A stretch of DNA of 64,000 nt, taken from contig DGTS01000040.1 of NCBI GenBank assembly GCA_002394385.1, forward strand, positions 14,301 to 78,300, written 5' to 3'. Both the position numbers and the translations under genes were made by a program. The notes below the pieces were generated by a model that ran no database searches, was not told where the DNA came from, and saw nothing but the letters and a program-made list of their open reading frames with translations. Source of the stretch: Prevotella sp. UBA4330 (GTDB lineage Bacteria; Bacteroidota; Bacteroidia; Bacteroidales; Bacteroidaceae). Position 1 is the stretch's first letter, and each line of letters opens with the position of its first letter. This document shows positions 44,031 to 52,796 of the stretch, one piece after another.

Positions 44031-45926
44031 TTATTTCTTTTGCTGTTGTTCGCGCATGCGTCTCATCTCTTCTGCCTGCTTCTGCATCTGCTCCAGACGG
44101 GCTGCAAATCCGCTCTGCTTCTTCGGATTGTTCTTGTTCTCCTTGTATCGAGCCTCCAGAATGGCGAGAAGTTTCTCGTCGTTGGTCGTCTTGCGGAGTG
44201 TCCACATGATGGCAGCACTGAAGAAGAGCGAGATGAAGTAGTAGAAGTTAAGACCTGACGAATAGTCGTTGAACATGAAGAAGAACATCAGTGGCATGAG
44301 GTACATCATCCATTGCATCATCTTCATCTGCTCAGCCTGCTGGCCAACCATCTGGTCGCGCTGCTGGCGCATTGTCATCCAAGAATAGAGGACGTTAGCG
44401 ATGCAGAAGAGAATACATGTGAGTGAGAGGTGGTCGCCAATGAGCCAGAGGTTCGTTCCCCATTCAATGATTGGGTCGTATGTTGAAAGGTCGTCAATCC
44501 AGAGGAAACTCTCGCGGCGCAACTGAATAGCATTAGGCACGAAGTTGAACATCGCAATCCAAATAGGCATCTGGATAAGCATTGGGAGACAGCCGCTCAG
44601 AGGCGACACTCCGTAACGAGAGTACATCTGCATCATGGCCTGCTGCTTCATCATCTGGTCTTCAGGCTTGTCGTACTGCTTAGTGGCCTCGTCGAGTTTC
44701 GGCTTCAGCACGCGCATCTTAGCAGATGACATATAACTCTTCTTTACCATTGGGAAAGTGATAACCTTGAGAAGCAGCGTTATAAGAATAAGCACTATTC
44801 CCATAGGAAGTCCCAGTTTGGTAAGCCAGTCGAATACATATAGGGTGAACCATCTATTGATGATGCGGAAGAGAGGCCATCCGAGATAGACCAAACGCTC
44901 AAGGTCGAGTTCCTTTCCGAATGTGCTTTGCTTCTCAACTTCCTGTAGCAGGCGGAAGTCGTTTGGACCAAAGTAGAACTCGAATTCGGTTGGCGTGTTT
45001 CCCTTGGGGTCGAATGTGGTTTTCAGTTTGGCGCCATATTGCTTAAGATAGTTCGACTCTTTCTCCTGCGGAAGCGATGTCATGAGCGAGTTGTTGGCAA
45101 AACCGTCTTTCGAGATCATTACTGCCGAGAAGAACTGGTTTTTGAAAGCCACCCAGTCGAGTGCCTCTTCAACCTTTTCGTCAGCATATTCTTTGGTTTC
45201 GTTAAGATAGTCTGTGCTGCCTCCCTTTTCTTTGTAGGTGAGGGTAGAGTAGCGGTTTTCGAAAGTGAAACCTCGCTCCTGCTGTCGGCAACGCTCGTCC
45301 CACTGAATGTCAATACTGTTCATCGTTGGTGGGAAAAGACCCTCCATACCCTTTGCAACGATAGACATGTGGAGCATATAGTCCTTCCCGAGCAGGTATT
45401 TCATTTCGAGAGTCTTGCCGTTTGCTGCCTGAGCGGTCAGAGTAACGGTAGTGTCAGTTTGCTCTGACGGTGTGAAATACATGTCGGCAGTATTGATGTT
45501 AACGTCCTTTCCGGCAAGCATGAACTTCAGTTGATGGTCGTTTTTGTCGAAAAGAGTGAGGTTCTTGTTGTTTTCTCTGTCCTCGAAGTCTTTTATTATG
45601 GCTTTGTTCACGGTGCCGCCTTTTGTTCCTATGGTCAGTTCTACCTTTGAGTTCTTCAGAACGATGGACGCATCTGTGCCGCTAAGTGCTTTGTGGAATA
45701 GGGCAGCGGTGTCTTCCAAGGCTTCCTTTATCTTGTCGTTTTGTTTTTCTTTTTCCGACTTTGCCTTATTAGCCAGTTCTTTTTCAGCCTTTTCTTTGTT
45801 CACTTGTGCTATTGAGTCTTGTATCATCTGCTGTCTTATCTGCTCCTCTGAGGGGCGATTCCACCAACTAAAACCGATGAACACAAGCGCTATGAGCACG
45901 AATCCTGTGATTGTTTTCTTATCCAT
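44031..45926 (-). CDS. yidC: Membrane protein insertase YidC
   Basis: YidC inserts proteins into the inner membrane, alone or with SecYEG. The 631-residue protein has an N-terminal transmembrane anchor (TGFVLIALVFIGFSWW) and a large periplasmic domain with beta strands (about 80-330). The conserved 60KD_IMP core follows (about 370-570, with LPMLIQMPIWIAMF and FFMFNDYSSGLNFYYFIS), and a basic C-terminal tail ends in KK. Length and layout are normal for Bacteroidetes. Confidence 0.97.
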   Translation of the reverse strand: MDKKTITGFVLIALVFIGFSWWNRPSEEQIRQQMIQDSIAQVNKEKAEKELANKAKSEKEKQNDKIKEALEDTAALFHKALSGTDASIVLKNSKVELTIGTKGGTVNKAIIKDFEDRENNKNLTLFDKNDHQLKFMLAGKDVNINTADMYFTPSEQTDTTVTLTAQAANGKTLEMKYLLGKDYMLHMSIVAKGMEGLFPPTMNSIDIQWDERCRQQERGFTFENRYSTLTYKEKGGSTDYLNETKEYADEKVEEALDWVAFKNQFFSAVMISKDGFANNSLMTSLPQEKESNYLKQYGAKLKTTFDPKGNTPTEFEFYFGPNDFRLLQEVEKQSTFGKELDLERLVYLGWPLFRIINRWFTLYVFDWLTKLGLPMGIVLILITLLLKVITFPMVKKSYMSSAKMRVLKPKLDEATKQYDKPEDQMMKQQAMMQMYSRYGVSPLSGCLPMLIQMPIWIAMFNFVPNAIQLRRESFLWIDDLSTYDPIIEWGTNLWLIGDHLSLTCILFCIANVLYSWMTMRQQRDQMVGQQAEQMKMMQWMMYLMPLMFFFMFNDYSSGLNFYYFISLFFSAAIMWTLRKTTNDEKLLAILEARYKENKNNPKKQSGFAARLEQMQKQAEEMRRMREQQQKK

Positions 45927-46003
45927 TTCTTTATTTTGCTTTTTCTTTTTCGTTATTACTGGTTGTTTATATTCAACAAAGTTGAATTATACAATACAAA
46001 GTG

Positions 46004-46034
46004 CAAAAGTACAAATTTTCTCTAACATGACAAA
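46004..46034 (-). promoter_or_regulatory. yidC promoter
   Basis: On the minus strand, TTTG (46031-46034), a 19-nt spacer and TACTTTTG (46004-46011) fit the consensus. Confidence 0.75.
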
Positions 46035-46144
46035 AATTAGCCATAGGTTTTGGCAAAAATTATTTCCATTGATATGTGCGCAGAGATTTATAGTGCAGTA
46101 TTTCTGCCTCCTATGCGTGCCAAGAGCATATATTTCCCATTTTA

Positions 46145-46177
46145 TTTGTCCATTCCGAAATATTATTTGTATCTTTG
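46145..46177 (+). promoter_or_regulatory. Promoter of the DUF3857 gene
   Basis: TTTG (46145-46148), a 21-nt spacer and TATCTTTG (46170-46177) lie 27 bases before the start at 46205. The box shows that an upstream in-frame TTG is not the start. Confidence 0.75.
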
Positions 46178-46204
46178 CAGTGTTGTTATAAAAAGGAATT
46201 GCTA

Positions 46205-47194
46205 ATGAAAACGATGTATTCAACATTTCGGTATTTATTATTGGTGGCGTTCTTTGCCAGTGTGAGCACAGTGAAAGCACAGTTGCCCAATGAGAAATTT
46301 GGCAAGCCATCGAGTATGGAGTGGGATTTCGTAGGCTGGGGCGATGCCGTTAGTGCCGATGCTATCGTCTTGTGCAAGACGATGAAGGTTACTTATCAAC
46401 TTACGGATCAAGTATCAAACTACAATCAGTCGGACTCTGAACTTGGTTCTGACAACATTACGGACTTCAGCAAGAACCTGATTGACAATAGCAGTATTCT
46501 TGTTAGGTACGAGTTTAGGTTGCGCACAAAGATACTTAAGCCAGAAGGCGCTAAGCATGCCAATATCGACATCACCTACTATAATGTCGAAGATAAAAAG
46601 ATAATTAGTGCTGACGAAATCACGGACATGAAAGTCAGAGTGTTCACTAAGAATGAGAAGGGAAAGGTGGAGAAACGAAACGTTGACGTTAACTCCTTCG
46701 AGACCGAGCGAGTTGACGGCAACTACATGGTGATGCACGTCAATGTGCCAGATGTGCAGCCAGGAAGCATCATCGAATACCAATACAACATCACGAGCGC
46801 CAGGCCGACCTTCCTTTACGATTGGGTGTTCCAAGAGTGCATACCGACGTTGCACACTAAGTGTGACATAGACATTCCTGCCATGTTGCAGTTCAATATG
46901 AATGTTCCTATCAACATGCTTATAAAGTCGAACGTTGAAGTGGGGCAGTTGGCATACGACACCAACAGGCCTGACTTGAAGAGAGGCAAGTATTGTCCCA
47001 CCAACCACTATACAATCGTGGGCGACTATATACTCCCTGAAGGAATGCAGATGGAGCACAACCAGAATAATGCCGGCGGCGAGAAGAGTGATGTGGCAGA
47101 GAAAATAGCCAACTTTACAAGCCAGATATCCAATCCCAATGTCACGCTTCCTGAATATATGCCAGCGGGCAGTACTCATCTGAAAATCAAATAA
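46205..47194 (+). CDS. DUF3857-domain secreted protein
   Basis: The protein has 329 residues from ATG 46205, with a signal peptide ending at VKAQ. The body matches DUF3857 (about 60-200, with TYYNVEDKKIISADEI and VPDVQPGSIIEYQYNI), a domain often followed by a transglutaminase domain. The transglutaminase part is absent here, so this is a short version. It shares a transcript with the DUF3078 gene 14 bases downstream. The function is unknown; it is probably periplasmic. Confidence 0.8.
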   Translation: MKTMYSTFRYLLLVAFFASVSTVKAQLPNEKFGKPSSMEWDFVGWGDAVSADAIVLCKTMKVTYQLTDQVSNYNQSDSELGSDNITDFSKNLIDNSSILVRYEFRLRTKILKPEGAKHANIDITYYNVEDKKIISADEITDMKVRVFTKNEKGKVEKRNVDVNSFETERVDGNYMVMHVNVPDVQPGSIIEYQYNITSARPTFLYDWVFQECIPTLHTKCDIDIPAMLQFNMNVPINMLIKSNVEVGQLAYDTNRPDLKRGKYCPTNHYTIVGDYILPEGMQMEHNQNNAGGEKSDVAEKIANFTSQISNPNVTLPEYMPAGSTHLKIK

Positions 47195-47208
47195 TTGTCT
47201 ATGCTTTC

Positions 47209-48456
47209 ATGAATAAACTGTTTATATCTTCTCTTCTCGTTTTATTGCCTTGCGTGTCGTTCGGTGCGCCAGCCGACTCGTTAATAGTCAACCAGTACAT
47301 GGACTCCTTGCGTAATAGTAAGGCTGCCATTGACAATGCCGATTATCCTGATGTGGACGCAAGATATTACCGTCTCTTTGCGCCACCAACGTTCTACCAT
47401 TCACCAGCAAGCAAGGGATTGAGTTTTATGGGGGCATCGCTCAGCGGCGACGAGGTTGACAATGCCATCGACAAGGCTCTTTTGGCTATGTATCTCAGAC
47501 GTCCCGACTTGTTGGAGAACAGCGAGAATCACTTGTCTGCCTCAGGCGGCGTTGATGGCAATCTGGTGCAGCCGATAAAGCAAGATGTGGTGTTGTCGGA
47601 GAATGTAGATCCTATAATAGAAGACCCTGTGACAGACCCTGTGGAGGTATTGGTGACAAAGCCGAACTTCTGGGAGTTCAAGGGCGACTACTCTTTGCAG
47701 TTCCTCCAGAACTATATATCTGGCAACTGGTATAAGGGTGGTGAGAGTAACTATTCCATGCTCGGACTTGTGACGATGGAGGCCAACTACAATAACAAGC
47801 AGAAGGTGAAGTGGGACAACAAACTTGAGTTGAAGATGGGCTTCATGACATCGCGAAGCGACACTCTGCATAGGTTTAAGACATCAGAAGACCTTATACG
47901 TCTCACGTCGAAACTTGGCTTACAGGCCTCGAAGAAATGGTATTACACGTTGCAGATGATTGCCGAAACGCAGTTCACCAAGGGTTACAAGAGCAACGAC
48001 CCGATGGTTTATAGCGACTTCTTCTCGCCCTTCAAACTGAATCTCTCACTCGGTATGTCGTACAACGTGGAGTGGTTCAAAAAGAAACTGACGGGAAACA
48101 TCAACCTTTCTCCTATCGCATACAACTTCCGTTACGTTGGACGTCTGGAACTTGCACCGTACTTCGGCTTAAAGGTAGGTCGTCATGTACTTCACGACAT
48201 CGGTTCTTCGATAACGGCAGACCTCACTTGGCAAATAGCGGAGAACATAAAATGGAAGTCGCGCCTCTATGCTTTCACGTCTTACAAACGTGCTGAAATA
48301 GAGTGGGAGAACACGTTTTCGTTCATGTTCAACAAGTATATCTCGGCTAATCTCTTTGTTTATCCACGTTTCGACGACGGCGTTACGCGCGACGACCATC
48401 ACGGATACTTGCAGTTGAAGGAATACTTCTCGCTCGGTTTCAATTACTCCTTCTAA
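47209..48456 (+). CDS. DUF3078-domain outer-membrane protein
   Basis: The protein has 415 residues with a signal peptide ending near SFGAP. The DUF3078 region begins at NFWEFKGDYSLQFLQNYISG (about 150). The C-terminal half is a series of amphipathic beta strands ending in FSLGFNYSF, typical for an outer-membrane barrel. DUF3078 proteins are Bacteroidetes-specific and uncharacterised. It probably forms an operon with the DUF3857 gene. Confidence 0.85.
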   Translation: MNKLFISSLLVLLPCVSFGAPADSLIVNQYMDSLRNSKAAIDNADYPDVDARYYRLFAPPTFYHSPASKGLSFMGASLSGDEVDNAIDKALLAMYLRRPDLLENSENHLSASGGVDGNLVQPIKQDVVLSENVDPIIEDPVTDPVEVLVTKPNFWEFKGDYSLQFLQNYISGNWYKGGESNYSMLGLVTMEANYNNKQKVKWDNKLELKMGFMTSRSDTLHRFKTSEDLIRLTSKLGLQASKKWYYTLQMIAETQFTKGYKSNDPMVYSDFFSPFKLNLSLGMSYNVEWFKKKLTGNINLSPIAYNFRYVGRLELAPYFGLKVGRHVLHDIGSSITADLTWQIAENIKWKSRLYAFTSYKRAEIEWENTFSFMFNKYISANLFVYPRFDDGVTRDDHHGYLQLKEYFSLGFNYSF

Positions 48457-48475
48457 TCCCGTTTGTGCTCATACA

Positions 48476-48570
48476 CATTCCCAAAGATGCCCTTTGGCAT
48501 TGTCAAAGATGCTCTTTCGCATTGCCAAAAGCCATCTTTCGGAACATGAAAGATCTACCTTTCGGAAGTC
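48476..48570. repeat. Intergenic repeat region, family B, copy 2
   Basis: Tandem modules CCAAAGATGCCCTTTGGCATT, GTCAAAGATGCTCTTTCGCATT and GCCAAAAGCCATCTTTCGG, about 22 bases apart, match the reverse complement of the unit at 19141-19190. The element lies between convergent genes. Confidence 0.7.
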
Positions 48571-48596
48571 GATGCTATGCTTCCGGGTAATGAAAA

Positions 48597-48637
48597 CAAA
48601 AACACCTTCCAGCCAACTGTCTGAAAGGTGTTTTTTA
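48597..48637. terminator. Bidirectional terminator between DUF3078 and DUF1573 genes
   Basis: AACACCTTCCAG and CTGAAAGGTGTT pair with one mismatch. T runs flank the stem on both strands. Confidence 0.85.
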
Positions 48638-48656
48638 TATGTCGTTTCTGACGTTT

Positions 48657-49040
48657 CTATTCTGTCATTTCGCCTTCAATGTATAGACGAGTCATCTCAA
48701 CGGCACCGTTTGTTCTCACGGTGATGTTCTTCTTGAAGTGACCGAAAGGCTTACCTGTGCCGTTATAAGTAACGCTCACCTCTCCCTTCTGGCCAGGGGC
48801 AACAGGAGTCTTGGTATAGGCAGCGACGGTGCAACCGCAACTTGCAACTGCCTGATTGATTACCAACGGAGCGTTTCCGACATTGGTAAATGTGAACGTG
48901 CATTTCTGAACTGGATTCTTCTCAGAGAAAGTCCCAAAGTTGTGCGACGTCTTGTCGAACTTGATGTCTGCCTTGTTTTGAGCCGATGCATAGCCGAACG
49001 TGCAGAGCATCATCAATGTCATAATGATAATCTTTTTCAT
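48657..49040 (-). CDS. DUF1573-domain periplasmic protein
   Basis: The protein has 127 residues with a signal peptide ending at ASAQ and an Ig-like DUF1573 domain. The family marker SCGCT is present near residue 68, and the FGTFSEKNP and VTYNGTGKPFGHF segments fit. The function is unknown; it is small and probably abundant. Its -7 box (CAAAAGTA at 49117-49124 on the plus strand) is back to back with the aspS promoter. Confidence 0.88.
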   Translation of the reverse strand: MKKIIIMTLMMLCTFGYASAQNKADIKFDKTSHNFGTFSEKNPVQKCTFTFTNVGNAPLVINQAVASCGCTVAAYTKTPVAPGQKGEVSVTYNGTGKPFGHFKKNITVRTNGAVEMTRLYIEGEMTE

Positions 49041-49116
49041 CTTTATAAGTGTTTAAGTCATTTATACTGCTTTGTTGACAATTTGACTATTTTGCAAATC
49101 AAAGGTTTAACGTTTG

Positions 49117-49236
49117 CAAAAGTACTAATTTATTATGAATGATGTTTCCTCTGACTCAATTATTATCATTATTTAATATTTGACGGGTATAAAAATGCGG
49201 AAAATTTTGCTCTTTGGGTAGAAATGATTACCTTTG
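49117..49236. promoter_or_regulatory. Divergent promoters of the DUF1573 gene and aspS
   Basis: The minus-strand TACTTTTG lies at 49117-49124. On the plus strand, TTTG (49206-49209), a 19-nt spacer and TACCTTTG (49229-49236) lead to the aspS start at 49262. Confidence 0.72.
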
Positions 49237-49261
49237 CATTCAAATTATTTTAAGATATAAA

Positions 49262-51022
49262 ATGTACAGAACAAACACATGTGGAGAACTGCGCCTCGCA
49301 GATGCTGGCAAGGAGGTTACACTTGCCGGATGGGTGCAGCGCGTAAGAAAGATGGGCGGAATGACCTTCGTCGATGTTCGCGACCGTTATGGCATTACTC
49401 AGATAGTATTTAATGAGTCGGTGGATGCTGACTTGTGCGCAATCGCAAACAAACTCGGACGCGAGTATTGCATACAGGTTAAAGGCGAGGTGAGCGAGCG
49501 TCAGAGCAAGAATCCTAAAATGCCGACTGGCGATATTGAGATTCTTGCAAAGCAACTCAATGTTCTCAGCGAGAGCATTACGCCTCCTTTCACTATCGAG
49601 GACAACACAGACGGCGGTGATGACATACGCATGAAGTACCGTTATCTCGACCTTCGCCGCTCGGCAGTGAGGAAGAATTTGGAACTTCGTCACAGGATGA
49701 CCATTCTCATACGCAACTTCCTTGACTCAAAGGATTTCATCGAGGTGGAGACACCTATTCTTATAGGCTCTACTCCTGAGGGTGCGCGCGATTTCGTTGT
49801 GCCTTCGAGAATGAACCCTGGGCAGTTCTATGCTCTGCCACAGAGTCCGCAGACACTGAAGCAATTGCTCATGGTGAGCGGCTTCGACCGTTATTTCCAG
49901 ATTGCCAAGTGTTTCCGCGACGAAGACCTTCGTGCTGACCGCCAGCCAGAGTTTACCCAGATAGATTGTGAGATGTCATTTGTTGACCAAGACGATGTCA
50001 TCGACCTCTTCGAGGATATGGCTCGCCATCTGTTCAAGGAGGTGCGAGGTGTAGAGTTGCCTGCAAAACTTCAGCAGATGTCCTGGCATGAAGCAATGAG
50101 ACGTTTCGGTTCAGACAAGCCCGACCTTCGTTTCGGAATGGAGTTTGTTGAACTTATGGACGTTCTCAAAGGCACTGGCTCGTTCCCCGTATTCAATGAT
50201 GCTAATTACATCGGAGGCATTTGTGTCCCCGGCTGTGCAAACTACACACGTAAGCAACTTGACCAACTGACGGACTTCGTTAAGTCGCAGCAAGTAGGCG
50301 CAAAGGGACTCGTATATGTTAAGTTCAACGAAGACGGAACCGTGAAGAGCAGCATAGACAAGTTCTACACGCCAGAGGTATGGCAGACGTTGAAGGAAAA
50401 GGTGGGCGCAAATGATGGCGACCTCGTGCTGATACTCAGTGGTGACAATGCCAACAAGACGCGTGTTCAACTTTGTGCGCTTCGTCTTGAGATGGGCGAC
50501 AAGTTAGGATTGCGTGACAAGAACAAGTTCGAGTGTCTGTGGATAATCGACTTCCCGTTGTTCGAGTGGAGCGATGAAGAGCAACGACTCATGGCAACCC
50601 ACCATCCGTTCACGATGCCTAATCCAGATGATATTCCTCTCCTTGACGAGCATCCCGAACGAGTGAGGGCCAAGGCGTACGACTTCGTGTGCAACGGCAT
50701 TGAAGTGGGAGGCGGATCCCTGCGTATTCACGACGGCAAACTTCAGGAAAAGATGTTCCAGATATTGGGATTCACGCCCGAAAAGGCTATGGCCCAGTTC
50801 GGATTCCTCATCAATGCATTTAAGTATGGAGCACCACCACATGCAGGTCTTGCTTTCGGTCTCGACCGTTTTGTAAGCATAATGGCTGGCCTCGACAGTA
50901 TTCGCGACTGCATTGCGTTCCCAAAGAACAACAGTGGTCGTGACGTGATGCTCGATGCACCAGGATTCCTCGATCCAAAACAATTGGAGGAATTGAATCT
51001 CGAATTAAAACTCAAAGAATAA
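49262..51022 (+). CDS. aspS: Aspartyl-tRNA synthetase
   Basis: AspRS charges tRNA-Asp. From ATG 49262 the protein has 586 residues. An OB-fold anticodon domain (about 1-110) is followed by the class II catalytic domain, with motif 2 FRDEDLRADRQPEFTQID and motif 3 GLAFGLDRFVSIM, and by the bacterial-type insertion between them (about 290-420). An upstream TTG frame start overlaps the promoter and is rejected. The length is normal. Confidence 0.97.
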   Translation: MYRTNTCGELRLADAGKEVTLAGWVQRVRKMGGMTFVDVRDRYGITQIVFNESVDADLCAIANKLGREYCIQVKGEVSERQSKNPKMPTGDIEILAKQLNVLSESITPPFTIEDNTDGGDDIRMKYRYLDLRRSAVRKNLELRHRMTILIRNFLDSKDFIEVETPILIGSTPEGARDFVVPSRMNPGQFYALPQSPQTLKQLLMVSGFDRYFQIAKCFRDEDLRADRQPEFTQIDCEMSFVDQDDVIDLFEDMARHLFKEVRGVELPAKLQQMSWHEAMRRFGSDKPDLRFGMEFVELMDVLKGTGSFPVFNDANYIGGICVPGCANYTRKQLDQLTDFVKSQQVGAKGLVYVKFNEDGTVKSSIDKFYTPEVWQTLKEKVGANDGDLVLILSGDNANKTRVQLCALRLEMGDKLGLRDKNKFECLWIIDFPLFEWSDEEQRLMATHHPFTMPNPDDIPLLDEHPERVRAKAYDFVCNGIEVGGGSLRIHDGKLQEKMFQILGFTPEKAMAQFGFLINAFKYGAPPHAGLAFGLDRFVSIMAGLDSIRDCIAFPKNNSGRDVMLDAPGFLDPKQLEELNLELKLKE

Positions 51023-51111
51023 CTGTACTTCTTTCTTTGATGTATGTCAAGAAAATGACGTAAATTGCTGAAAATCTGCTGTTATGTGGTAATAGGATTG
51101 AACATTTTCAC

Positions 51112-51119
51112 TACCTTTG
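51112..51119 (+). promoter_or_regulatory. -7 box of the DUF2582 gene
   Basis: TACCTTTG lies 61 bases before the start. No good -33 element was seen. Confidence 0.5.
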
Positions 51120-51180
51120 CACACAGAAAATTAAGGTTGAATAAGATTCAATCAGGATTAATAACAATTTCAAAAATAAC

Positions 51181-51480
51181 ATGGCAGAAAAGAAAGCAAC
51201 AAAGGCTGCTGCAGCAACAACAAAGAAGGCAGCAGCACCAAAGAAGGAGACAGTAAAGAAAGTAGCAGCAAAGAAGGCTGAACTCGTTATCAACGCTGAG
51301 AACGCTGGTTTCAAGGCTGGTGATGTTTATCAGGCTCTTGCATCAGAGGCAAAGGCACTTACCGTTGCAGAGATTGCAAAGGTGGCAAAGATTAGCAACG
51401 AGGAGGTTATCCTTGGTCTTGGATGGCTGCTTAAGGAGGGTAAGGTAAAGGACGAGGCTAACAAGGTTGTTCTTGCCTAA
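51181..51480 (+). CDS. DUF2582 winged-helix protein with lysine/alanine-rich tail
   Basis: The protein has 99 residues. Residues 1-33 are almost only Lys, Ala and Thr, similar to a histone H1 tail. Residues about 35-99 form a winged-helix domain (DUF2582, AGDVYQALASEAKALTVAEI ... LGLGWLLKEGKV). This points to a small nucleic-acid-binding protein. The gene ends before a strong hairpin terminator and is followed by a second small winged-helix-like gene with an acidic tail. Confidence 0.85.
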   Translation: MAEKKATKAAAATTKKAAAPKKETVKKVAAKKAELVINAENAGFKAGDVYQALASEAKALTVAEIAKVAKISNEEVILGLGWLLKEGKVKDEANKVVLA

Positions 51481-51510
51481 TTACAGAAAGAGATTTCATT
51501 TCAGATATGG

Positions 51511-51553
51511 GAAGAACTGGGTGCACAATGCATTCCGGTTCTTCTTTTGTTTT
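51511..51553 (+). terminator. Terminator of the DUF2582 gene
   Basis: GAAGAACTGG (51511-51520) pairs with CCGGTTCTTC (51535-51544), with one G-T pair, and is followed by a TTTTGTTTTT tail. It overlaps the upstream open frame of the next gene and so sets that gene's start at 51561. Confidence 0.82.
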
Positions 51554-51560
51554 TAAGACA

Positions 51561-51896
51561 ATGGCTTCAAATTACGATAACACAATACTCAAAGTACTCG
51601 CTGAGGCGGGACATTCAGGCATGAGCGTGCAGAAGGTTGCACGTCATGTTTTCAATGCTTCTAATTCGTTCTTTGAACCAGTGTCATACGAAGACATACG
51701 CCGTTATGTTCAGCAATATGTGCTCCGCAATTCTAAAGGTACCGATGCTTTGCTTCTTAACATAGGACAGCGGGGGATATATAAGATAAATCCTAATTCG
51801 GCGCAATCTCAGCAACTGATGCTGATGTTCTCTGATGATGAAGACGAAGAAGCAGAAAAACGTAATGATGAAGACCAATCTTTGTCTCTGTTCTGA
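51561..51896 (+). CDS. Small winged-helix-like protein with acidic tail, family not recognised
   Basis: The ATG at 51561 gives 111 residues. The N-terminal 70 residues look like a winged helix (NTILKVLAEAGHSGMSVQKVARHVFN ... YEDIRRYVQQYVL, about 5-55), followed by a strand GQRGIYKINP. The tail (about 82-108) is very acidic (SDDEDEEAEKRNDEDQ). It may bind nucleic acid or the basic tail of its neighbour's product. It precedes menB by 50 bases. An upstream frame extension is excluded because it contains the previous gene's terminator. Confidence 0.7.
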   Translation: MASNYDNTILKVLAEAGHSGMSVQKVARHVFNASNSFFEPVSYEDIRRYVQQYVLRNSKGTDALLLNIGQRGIYKINPNSAQSQQLMLMFSDDEDEEAEKRNDEDQSLSLF

Positions 51897-51946
51897 ACTT
51901 TTCCTTATCTCGAGATTTATAAACGAACAACTAAAACTTAAATACT

Positions 51947-52765
51947 ATGCAAAGAGAATGGACAACAATCAAGGACTTTAAGGAGATTCTCTTCGAGAAG
52001 TACAACCACATTGCTAAGATTACTATCAACCGTCCACGTTATCGCAATGCCTTTACTCCGCTGACAACGCTTGAGTTGTCGCAGGCTTTCAGTTATTGCC
52101 GGGAGTCGTCGGACATTCGTGTCGTTATTCTTACAGGTGCCGGCGATAAGGCTTTTTGCTCTGGTGGCGACATGCATGTGAAGGGACGCGGCGGTTATAT
52201 TGACGAACAAGGAATGCCCCGCTTGAGCGTACTCGATGTGCAGATGCAGATACGTCGGCTTCCCAAGCCAGTCATAGCAATGGTTAACGGCTATGCTATT
52301 GGCGGCGGACACGTTCTGCATGTCGTTTGCGACCTTACTATCGCTTCTGAAAATGCCATCTTCGGACAGACAGGACCTAAGGTGGGCTCTTTCGATGCAG
52401 GTTTCGGCTCAAGTTATCTTGCAAGAATTGTAGGGCAGAAGAAGGCTCGTGAGATATGGTTCCTTTGCAAGCAGTATGACGCACATGAGGCAGAGCGCAT
52501 GGGACTTGTAAACAAAGTGGTGCCATTCGACCAACTTGAAGACACATGTGTTGAGTGGGCAGAGACGATGATGGAACGCTCGCCGCTTGCATTACGTATT
52601 ATTAAGGCTGGACTTAATGCCGAACTCGACGGTCAGGCAGGCATTCAGGAACTTGCAGGCGATGCGACAATGCTCTATTATACTATGGATGAGGCTCAGG
52701 AAGGAGGCAAGGCTTTCCTCGAAAAGCGTAAACCAGATTTCGAGAAGTACCCATATTTCCCATAA
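51947..52765 (+). CDS. menB: 1,4-dihydroxy-2-naphthoyl-CoA synthase
   Basis: MenB closes the second ring in menaquinone synthesis, acting on o-succinylbenzoyl-CoA. The 272-residue crotonase-fold protein shows NRPRYRNAFTP, the oxyanion-hole segments CSGGDMHVKG and YAIGGGHVLH, and the MenB-specific GQTGPKVGSFDAGFG region. The C-terminal tail FEKYPYFP is typical. It is followed 31 bases later by menC. MenD, MenF and MenE are not in the window. Confidence 0.96.
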   Translation: MQREWTTIKDFKEILFEKYNHIAKITINRPRYRNAFTPLTTLELSQAFSYCRESSDIRVVILTGAGDKAFCSGGDMHVKGRGGYIDEQGMPRLSVLDVQMQIRRLPKPVIAMVNGYAIGGGHVLHVVCDLTIASENAIFGQTGPKVGSFDAGFGSSYLARIVGQKKAREIWFLCKQYDAHEAERMGLVNKVVPFDQLEDTCVEWAETMMERSPLALRIIKAGLNAELDGQAGIQELAGDATMLYYTMDEAQEGGKAFLEKRKPDFEKYPYFP

Positions 52766-52796
52766 GGAACACCTGTAATCGTATAAATAACGTTGT

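Noticed and set aside
44031..44205. N-terminal extension of the S9 peptidase
   Set aside because: It would lie inside the yidC coding region. A signal peptide starts cleanly at 44019.
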